Shown here: one piece after another, positions 55,501 to 64,000 of the stretch
Layout of the letters: the number at the start of each line of letters is the position of its first letter
How positions within the stretch are numbered: the first letter of the stretch is position 1
NCBI GenBank assembly: GCA_004431415.1
Contig: QPMI01000648.1
Coordinates: 1-64,000 of the forward strand
Direction: 5' to 3'
Length of the DNA stretch: 64,000 bases
Source of the DNA: Cyanophora paradoxa
Taxonomy: Eukaryota > Glaucocystophyceae > Cyanophorales > Cyanophoraceae
Notes under the pieces: generated by a model
Database searches by the model: none
Seen by the model: the letters and a program-made list of their open reading frames with translations, nothing else
What the model was told of the DNA's origin: nothing
Program-made: the position numbers and the translations under genes

Positions 55501-58500
55501 GGGCGGGGGCTTGGAAGCGGCCTCGGAGAGCTCTCCTCGGCTGACGCTGCGGCGCGGGGCGGGGCGCAGGCGCGGGCGGAGAAGAACTACACGGCGCTGC
55601 TCTCGAAGTACCCCTCCTCGATCAAGATCCTGCGCGCCTACGGCGGCTTCGTCGAGCAGGTCAAGAACGACCCCTACAAGGGTGCGAGCGCGAGGCGGCA
55701 GAGCTCGGGCGAAGCGGAGCGCTCGAGCTCAGCTCTGGGGCTCGCTCGCGCAGCGGACGAGTACTTCCGGATGGCGGACCAGGAGGAGGAGGAGCAGTCG
55801 CGGCTGAACACGGAGGGCGGCGGGCCCGGTGGCATCGAGGACGCCCGCAAGAGCGTCGTCGTCATCACCGCCGTGCGCCCCCCGGCCCCGGGGACGGCTT
55901 AGCCAAGGGCTTCATGCTCCCCCCGGCCCGTGACGTCGCTCGCCGACCCCGTGCTTCGTTCGCTTTGCGCCGCGCAGGACGAGGTCATCGTCTCCGTCAA
56001 TGCGGTACCCCCTGCCCCCCTGCCTCCTTCGCCCCCGGCGGGCCCCGCCCACCGTCCTCCTCCTCCGCAGATGACCTGCCAGCTCTTCGGGTACAAGAAG
56101 CACGGTGCGCGCCCGCCCGGCCTTGGGCGCGAGAAGCACGGCGCGGCGCCCGTCTAAGCGCCGCCCTCCCTCCCCGGCACGGCAGAGCTGGTGGGCAAGC
56201 GCATCCACACGCTCGTGCCGTCGCCCTTTCGCGAGGAACACACATCTTACGTCAAGAACTACGTGCGCCCGCTCGCTCTCAAGAAGCCCATAGAACACCG
56301 CAACGAAAGAGAGAACAAGATGGCGTGGACAGCAGTAGGTAGCGGTCCCGCTGACGTTCGGGCCCGCGCGCAGCTGCGGACGGGCATTGCGAAGGTCGTC
56401 AACACGAGCCGGGACCTCTACGGACAGTGCGCCGTACCCCTCCTTCCCTCCCTCCCCTCCCCTCCACGCGGACCTGATCGACCGGGTCCCCCCCCCCCCC
56501 CCCCCCCCCCCGCAGGAAAAAGGACGGGACGGTCCGGGCCCTCCACCCTGCCCCCCCTTCCCTCGACGAGCCGCCCTGAGGCCCGTACCCCCTCTTGCAG
56601 GTCATGCCGATCAAGCTCTACGTCACGCGCATGGACGTGGGGGAGCAGGTGCCTTCCCCCCACCCCTCCCCCTCCCCCCCAACTCACCCCCCCCCCCCCC
56701 CCCCCAGACGACGTTCGTGGGGGCGATCACGCCGGTGGAGCAGGCGGACCCCGTCGCCATCGTCAACGCCGCCGGCCGCCTCACCGGTCCGCCCCGCCCC
56801 GCCCCGCCCCGCTTTGCTTTGCTTTGTCTTGCACAGCTAGGCCAGGCTTCAGATCTCTGCTAGAGCACATCGCGCTAGTTTCTAGCTCGTATATCGTTCA
56901 TTCGCGTGCGCCTGCGAGGCGGTCAGAAGTCCGGAGCCCGCACGAAGGCCTTCCCCTCTGCTAGAGAGCCTCCCTCTCGCCCCCGGAGCACCCTCTGACC
57001 CCCTCGCTTGCTTGCAGCGTGCAACGAGGGGGCGGCGCGCCTCTTCGAGATGTCGCCTGAGGAGCTCGCCAAGCGGGACATCCGGGACCTCTTCCCCCCC
57101 CGCTACTGGGCCCACTTTGACCCCGAGAGCCGGCGCGCCCGCCCCCGCCCGTCTCCCGAGGCAGGCCGCGCTGCTAAGCCGAGCTCGGGACGAGCAGGCG
57201 CCCCCCGCTGGCGATGGCGCGGCTGGCGCGGGCCGGGGGCGTGGGCACCGGCGGGGAGATGACGACGAGGAACCGGGCGGCGGGCCTGGCGCTGCCCTCC
57301 CCGGGGGCGCCCCGCAACGGGGCGGCCCTCGGCATCTCCTCCACCGGCTCCCTCGCCTCGGACGGCGGCTTCGGCGACAACGTGCGCGAGCGAGCGAGCG
57401 CCGCGCCCCGTTAGAATGACAGGGGCCGAGCCCGCTGGGAGCCGTCCATCTAATGGCGCTCGGCCTTTGGGGCAGTCCAGTCTAATATCTAGGAGCCTAG
57501 GACCCGCTGGGAACCATCCATCTAACGGCTCTAGAGCGGATAATAGGGGCCGGGCCCGCTGGGAGCCGTCCGTGTCAGCGCGCGCCGCGCGCTCTCCGGG
57601 ACGGCTAGAGGGGACACCGCCCGCCTCGGCGGGCACGCCTCGTGCTCTCCCCTGCCCTTTCGCCTTAAAAATCTCGCGTCGGCGACAACGTGCGCGCGCG
57701 AGCGAGCGCCGCGCCCCGCTGGACTGGGGCCGAGCCCGCTGGGATCCGTCCAACGGCTCGGCCTCTAGAGCGGGGCCGTCCATCTAACAGCTCGGCCTCT
57801 AGAGCAATCCAGTCTAATGTCTAGGAGCCGAAGAGCGATCCGCCATCTAGGTCTTCTCTTTTTGGCCCCGCCATCTAGGACTGGGGCCGAGCCCACTGGG
57901 AACCATCCGTCCATCTAGCAGCTCCGCCTCGCTCGCTCGCTCGCTCGATCGCGGCGGGCGGCCCGGCTAAGGGCGGCGGGCGGGGGCAGGTGTGGGTCAA
58001 GGTGCAGGGCCTGGCGGCGGACGGGACCTCCTTCCCCCTCCAGCTCAGCGTCTCCCGCATGTTCGACGGCGAGCGCACGGGTCAGTCGCCTCCCCCTCCC
58101 CTCTTCTCTCTTCTCCTCTTCTCCTGAGCCGGCCGGCAGTGTTCATCACGAGCCTGCGGGAGGTGCAGGACGCGTCGTCCCTCATCTCCCTCGCCGCAAA
58201 GGTGCGAGGGGGGTTCCTCTAGGGCGCCTCCGCGAGCCGGGGCCGAGCCGGCGGGCCCGCCGCAGGGCGTCATCCGCTCGGTGAACCGGCACGCGTGCGC
58301 GCTCTTCGGGTACAGCGCCAAGGAGCTCGTCGGCCAGCGCATCGTGCGCCCGCCCGGCCTACCCCCTCCCCGCGCCCCCTCCTGACTCGACCCCCGCCCG
58401 CCTCCGCAGGAGATGCTTATGGTCCGGTCCCCCCCCCCCCCCCCCTTCCCCCCTCCCCTTCCCCACCCCACACACACACACACAATTGATTTCTCCGCTC

Positions 58501-61500
58501 CTGTCTGACCCGCGCTCCACGCTCGTGTAGCCAAGTGCGCTCCCTCGCGCCCCCGCCCCGTGGCCCCGCCCGCCTCCCGCCGGCCCTCCGCCCCCTCAAC
58601 CGCCGCGCAGTGCCCTACTCCTCGTACCACCAGTCCTACCTGGACCGCTACATGCAGACGCGCGAGGCGCGCCGCCTCCCAGCGCTTCCTGTAGCTTCCT
58701 CGTCTAAGCGCTCTTCCCTCCCCGCAGGCGCACGTCATCGGGAACAAGCGGCGCGTGGAGGGCAAGCGAAGGGACGGTTCCACGTGCGCTGCGCCCGGCC
58801 CCGCCCGCCCCCCCCGCCGCCCCTCTAACGACCGCGCCGCTCTCGCAGCTTCCCGCTGCAGCTGGAGGTGAGCGAGACGCGCGTCGCCACAGAGAGCGGC
58901 GACGTGGAGACCATGTGCGCTCCCCCCCCCCCCCCCCCCCCCCCCTCTACTTCGCACGCTGCTTTCTCAGCACCTGACCCCGCTTCCACGCAGCTTCATC
59001 GGGCGCCTCGAGCAGTGCGGCGGGACCCCCGCACCCCCCGCCGCGCCCCCTCACCGCGCCGTACCCCCCGCAGGCTCACGGAGGACGAGGGAAACGAAGC
59101 CGTCATCACCATCAACAGCAACGGCATCGTGCGCGCCGCGAACCCGTACCCCCCTCCGAGCCTGCCCCAGCCTGACACGCACCCCGCGCAGATCCAGTCC
59201 TCGAGCTCCGCTTGCAGCCAGGTACCTCTCCCAGCCGTCCTTTCTGATCTCGTTTTTCTTGTGACGCTGGGGGTACCGCTTTCAGGTCTTCGGGTACCGG
59301 ACGTCGGAGCTGGCGGGGAGGAACGTTCGCATGCTCATGCCCAGCCACTATGCCGTCCGGCACAACGAGTTTCTCCAGGTACCGCCCGCCCCACGCCCCC
59401 CAGGTACTCCTCCAACTATTTTGTCTTGCCCGGGTACAGCGGTACATGGAGACGGGGATCGCGAAGGTCATCGACCAGGGCGGGCGCTCCCTCGAGGGCC
59501 TGTGCGCCTTGTACCCCTCCCGTTCTGCCACTCCTCCCAGCCCGCCGATGAATTGCGGTACCCCAGGCACAAGGACGGCAGCGTCTTCCCCATCGAGCTG
59601 AAGGTCCGGAGGGACGATTCCATGGCCTCCCAGGGGGTACAGTCCCCAACCGCCCCCGAGCAAGCGTACCCCTAAGGTTCGGGCAGGTCACGCTGTTCGT
59701 GGGGACGGTGACGTCACTGGCGGACGTGGACGGGATCATCACCATCGACGAAGCGGGTACCATCACCGCCGTGTGCGTTCGGATCCCTCCGAGGGCATTT
59801 ACATCGATGGAGACTGAGCCATCGATCTAGGAACAAGAACGCGTGCAAGCTCTTCGGGTACCGCTCGACCGACGAGCTCACCGGCCGCAACGTTAAGAAG
59901 GTGCGGGAAGCGGAGCGGGGCAGGCCGCGGGCTCTCGCCCCCATCTGCTGACGGCGGCGGGGCCCGGCCCCGGGTGCAGCTGATGCCGGACCGCTACGCG
60001 GTGGAGCACGACGGGTACCTGAAGCGGTACCTCACGACGCGGGAGAAGCATGTCATAGGGAGCAAGCGGGAGCTCCAAGGGCGCGCGCGCCTTCTCCCCC
60101 GCCTGCCGCCCCCTTCTCTTCGCGCTGAACCGCTCGCCCGGGCATGCACGCAGGCTGCACGCGGACAACAGCGAGTTCCCCCTCACCCTCGAGGTGCGTG
60201 GCTCGTGGCTCGGGGGAGTTCCTGGGCCCGAGGGAAGGAGGGCGAGCTAAGCCAAGACGGGGGGCCGGCAGGTGAGCGAGACGACGGTGGACGGGCACGC
60301 GGTCTTCACGGCCCGCATCCTCCGCATCGGCGAGGTGCGATGGCCGAGCGGATAGACGCAGGGGAGGGAGCCAACCCAGGCGACCTTGATCCGAGCGGTG
60401 CCGAGCCGCGCCGCGCGCTGACTCGCCGGCGCCCGCCGGGCGCCCCCTCGCAGGCCTCGTCGGGCTCGGCGCGCTCGGCAAAGATGCGCTCCGGCGGGCT
60501 CCAGCCGGCCGGCGGCGGCGGCCTGGACAAGCCGCGCTCCCTCAACTCGATGCGCCCGTCCTCCCTTACGCTCCTGCCCGGCGCGGCCGCCGGGGCGGGG
60601 AGGCGGGGCGGCGACGGCGCGCTCGGGGCGGCGACGGCACGCTCGGGGCGGCCTCGGCGCGGACGGCGCGCGGGGGCCTGCCCTCCTCGCGGAGCGCGCG
60701 CTGGCACGAGAAGGACCCGACGGACCTCGACCGCGCCCACGGGGCCCCGCCGGCGCCGCCGCCGGGGCCGCCGGGCCGCGGGGTCGGACGGGGAGGGTAC
60801 GGCGGAGAGCGTGACGCCCCGGAGCGAGTTCGCGGACGATATCGGGCCGCTGCCGCCCCCGCGCGCCCCGGCCGCCATCGCCTCCCGCCGCCGCTCGGAC
60901 GTCTCGCAGGCCTCCAACGCCTCCAACGGCCGCCGCCGTTCCCAGGAGTCCGTCCCCTCCTCGGGCGAGGCCGCCGCCGGGGCGCTCGCGGGGCGGCGCG
61001 CCCCCGCTCCCGCGCCCGCCGGGCCGGGCGTGCAGGTGCAGGACTTGGACGCCTCCACGGGGCGGGCGCCGGGGCCCCGTCCTCTCCCAAGCTCGCCCCC
61101 AGCGGCGACGACCACAGCGACCACAGCTCGAGCAGCGGCAGCGGCAGCGGTGGGGGCGGCGGCGGGGTGGCGGGGCCGGGGCGGGGCGCGGGGCGCCCAA
61201 GACAGGCAGCAGCGCATCGCCCGGCGCACCTCCGTCGTGCGGCTCCGCCTCCGCCCCGGCCCCCGCCCGCCGCCCGCCCGCCCGCCCCCTCACTACCTTG
61301 CCCTCGCAGAGCGCGTCGTCGGTGGGGTCGGCGGGTCGGCGGCGGCGCGCGCGGCGGCGGGCGCTGCTGGGGGCCAACAAGAAGGCGTGGACGCCGGCGC
61401 GGCGCCTGCGCGTCAACATCGTCGCCTCCATGGCCGTCGTCCTCGTCACGCTCCTCGCCGAGTTCATCGCCGTCGACGTCCTCCACGTGAGTGAATGCCG

Positions 61501-64000
61501 CCCTTTCTTCTATTAAGGGCTCTTATGCATTCTTTCTAATATTTCTAAGTGCTCTTCTATTGAGGGCTCTTGTGCATTCTTTCCTTCTAATATTTCTGCA
61601 GGACGCGTTCGAGTCCCAGATCGGGACGCTGCGCGTGAGCGGGGAGGTCGCCATCGACGCCCGCCTCGTCGCCATCGAGGCGCGCCCTTCTTCTTCTTAT
61701 ATGAAGCCTTTGCCCTCGCTCGCGAGGTCTCTTATATTTCTTCCTCCTCCTCCGCAGGCGCGGGACGTGCAGACGCACGCGGCGGCGCGCGAGGTTTCCG
61801 CCCTCTCCGCCGCCGCCGGCCGCCTCGCCGCCGCCTCTGCGCGGACCATCGACGCGTACCGAGCGCTGACGCTGGGGCTCGGGCCCTACGCGGTACTCCC
61901 CCTCCCCCCCCCCCCCCCCCCCCCCCGCCCTCCCCGGGCTCGAGCCGCTGCCCCGCCCCCGCAGCTGCCGACGCTCCCGGCGCTGATCGACCTGCTGGAG
62001 GCGCCCCTGCTGAACGTGACGGAGTACCAGAACACCGTGCCCCCGCGCGCCCTCGAGGCCCGCGCTTCTTTGAACCAGCTCACGTGCGCTGCGCCCGGGC
62101 CCTCCATCCTCTCCGACCCATCGCCGCTCGCCTCGCCGTGTTGAGCCGGGGCCCCGGCCGGCCCGCGAGCGCAGGCAGAAGTTCGTGCAGGCGGCGCAGC
62201 AGATCGCCACCGCCGCGAACGTGCGCCCGCCCGCCCGCCGGCCCTGCCCCCGGCGCCCTCTGAGGCCGCCCGCCCTGCCCCGCAGTACACGATCGCCTCC
62301 ATCGAGGCGGCGGTCGCTGCCAACGGCACGGCCGCCTCCGCGGCCTCCGCCGCCTCGTCCTCAGGGAGCCGGGCGCCGGAGGCGTGGCGGTGCCTGGAAG
62401 ACCCGACCTCCTGCGTCGCCTTCCAGTACGTCATGCGCAACGCCCACGCGCCCCGTCCGCCACCCGCCCCGCCCCGCCCCGCGCAGCCCTCGTTCCGCCC
62501 CTCACTCGCCGGGGCAGTGCTGCCGGCGACGATCGAGCTATTCCACCTTTACGCATCCCAGGCGCCTGCCCCCGCCCCCGGCCGCCCAGCACAGAGCCCC
62601 TCCGCTCAGCTGAGCCCTCTCGCCGCCGGCAGATCGTGGGGAAGCTGGGGATGATCCGCCTCGTGTACGTCGTCGCCTTCTGCGCCGTCGTCGGCATCGC
62701 CGCCGGCCAGGCCCTCCTCGTCTTCCTCCCCACGTCCGCCCCGCCCCTTCTCCCTCCTGCGCCTCGCTCTCTCTGTGCTGCTCCTCACGCCCTCACCAGG
62801 TTCCGCGAGATCCGGCGTGAGCGGCAGGGGGTCATGAAGCTCTTCCACCACATCCCCAAGGCGAGCGAGCCCGCCGGCTTGCTCCGCCCCGCGTGCCTCG
62901 GCCCCTCCGCCAGCCCCTGACTCGCCCGACTCGGACTCAGGTGACGCTCATGAAGCTCGCGCGCACGAAGATCAACATCCGCCTCGACTCCGAGGAGGAG
63001 GTTCGAATCCCGCGGGGCCCCTTTCCTCTCCTTTCCGTTCCTCCCCGCCCCTGAGGCTTCCCTGCCCTCAAAAGGACGACGAGTACGACTTGGACGACGA
63101 GGACGGTCCCCCGGCCGAGGACAAGAAGAAGGAAGAGGAGAAGAAGGCCAAAGAGAGCAGCGCCGGTGCCCCTCCCGCCCCGCCCCGCCCCGCGCGGCGT
63201 CGCTCAGGCGGGGCGGGCGGCCGCAGCGCTGGCGCGGCGGGTCTCGTTCGTCGCGAAGGTCCACCCGTCCTCGTCCTTCACCGGGACCGGCGCCGCGGAC
63301 GGCAAGGGCGGCACGCGGACCGGCCCCAAGGGCGCCGTCGCCCCGGAGCTCGCCACGGCGCGGGCGGTCCGGCGGCCCACGCTGCGGCAGCGCTTCCTGG
63401 CGCTCTTCCGGCGGGGCAAGGGGGCGGCGTCCGAGGGGCCCCGGCTCCACTCCCACGAGGTCCAGTTCCTCGTCTTCTGCGCCATCGTCGGGTGCCGTAC
63501 CCCCTCGCCCCCTCTTTCCCCCCTTCCCCCCCGTGGCCCTGAGGATCGCGCTCCGGGGTACAGGGCGTGCTTCGTGGGGATCCTGGTCGTGGGCCTCGTC
63601 ATCACGAACGTCTTTGTACCCCACGTCGAGGAGATCCAGGAGGGTACGCCCTCTCTCCGCTCCTCCCGCCCCCGGTCTGGTTCGATCGGCCCTCCGCCCT
63701 CAGCGGCGGAGCGGGCGGTCCTTTCACTCGAGCTCGTCCGCAACGCCCGCGAGGCGCGCCCCGCCCCCGGCCCCGTCTCCGCCTCAGCGATGCTGTTTTA
63801 TGCTCAGCTGACGGCCGGCGCAGCTGACGCTGGACGCGTCGCGGGAGCCGACGGCGGGGGTGACGGCGGCGGAGCTGCGGGCGCGGCTGCTGCACGACGG
63901 CGAGGACGCGGAGACGGCCCACCGCAACCTCGTCGCCCGCGGGTGCGGAGGCGCCCCCGGCCCCCGCCCCCCGCGCCCGAGGCCCGGCTAGAAGCATTTC
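52501..64000 (+). CDS. Tmc-like membrane protein with five PAS domains, 3' end outside window
   Basis: Start ATG 52501 (MGIEQKKTISSFSMGSKSMA). An N-terminal membrane half follows (VVILSLLIDFAQLLAFPLDQ; FKSLYLSTISILLRALDCNY; LATAGVIAFAIALAMIE; FALTFLPGVALAITVAFGVG), then TPR-like exons (AVYQHGIKEYPRSALVYLAF; LLSKYPSSIKILRAYGGFVE). Five PAS units: about 55978-56640 (PAC-like KKDGTVMPIKLYVTRMD), 56708-58180 (CNEGAARLFEMSPEELAKRD), 58266-59010 (ALFGYSAKELVGQRI), 59075-59620 (VFGYRTSELAGRNVRMLMPS) and 59750-60330 (LFGYRSTDELTGRNVKKLMP). After a Ser/Pro linker the C-terminal half has ASMAVVLVTLLAEFIAVDVL (about 61430), IRLVYVVAFCAVVGIAAGQA, an Asp/Glu cluster and ACFVGILVVGLVITNVF. PAS domains often bind ligands or sense redox or light; the ligand here is unknown. 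The gene runs past 64000. Confidence 0.73.
57381..57990 (+). repeat. Minisatellite-expanded intron in the second PAS
   Basis: The intron between GGFGDNV and VWVKVQGLAADGTSF is about 600 nt, roughly ten times its neighbours. It contains degenerate copies of GGGGCCGAGCCCGCTGGGA followed by GCCGTCCATCTAA. It also holds a second copy (near 57672-57720) of the exon-end and donor sequence CGGCGACAACGTGCGCG, so the duplication once included the splice site. Confidence 0.7.

Noticed and set aside
60335-60420. Possible tRNA-Ser/Leu gene (TGGCCGAGCGG A-box)
   Set aside because: No B box or T arm follows, and it is an intron directly after the fifth PAS exon.

Overview
This window looks like nuclear DNA of a GC-rich, flagellated, probably plastid-bearing protist or alga. 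The genes are cut by many small introns (mostly about 40-80 nt). The introns commonly start GTGCG or GTACCCC, end CCGCAG or CGCAG, and often carry pure C runs on the coding strand. SPAG6/PF16, a flagellar central-pair protein, indicates a motile cell. A ClpP most like the plastid ClpP5 type suggests a plastid. I cannot name a species or lineage from sequence alone.

Layout. 1-8386: six tandem copies of a composite repeat of about 0.7-1.7 kb, without recognisable genes. 8387-10545: an inverted patch of that repeat, AT-rich degenerate repeats, a perfect 28-bp inverted repeat, and a poly(A)-tailed retroposon between 15-bp target-site duplications. 10546-11806: a chimeric pseudogene block made of fragments of the neighbouring BK-channel gene and of the C-terminal part of the PAS/Tmc gene at the right edge. 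12135-17592 (-): BK/Slo-type K+ channel with two RCK domains. 17688-18824 (+): clpP, divergent from the channel. 19092-21030 (-): SPAG6/PF16. 21195-25637 (+): YTH-domain RNA-binding protein, followed by an inverted partial copy of its own 3' region at 25945-26302. 28224-36415 (+) and 39803-48006 (-): two convergent paralogues of a large multi-pass, PAS-less Tmc (tiny macrocysts)-like membrane protein. They form a giant inverted duplication with arms of about 8.3 kb and a spacer of about 3.1 kb, which contains retroposon remnants including a tRNA-derived SINE. 48007-52500: another repeat-rich zone in which a copy of the left-end repeat is split by one retroposon and followed by a second, itself interrupted by a 225-bp MITE. 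52501 to the window end (+): a third Tmc-like gene, this one with five PAS domains between its two membrane halves, running off the edge.

Together: the conventional genes form a compact cluster of divergent pairs (clpP/BK channel, YTH/SPAG6) with intergenic gaps of 95-267 bp. The rest is a Tmc-family expansion, consisting of one PAS-sensor version, two near-identical PAS-less versions in a palindrome and one C-terminal fragment, embedded in mobile and tandem repeats. No function is experimentally established for these Tmc-like proteins from the sequence. A membrane sensor role is inferred from the PAS domains and membrane segments.
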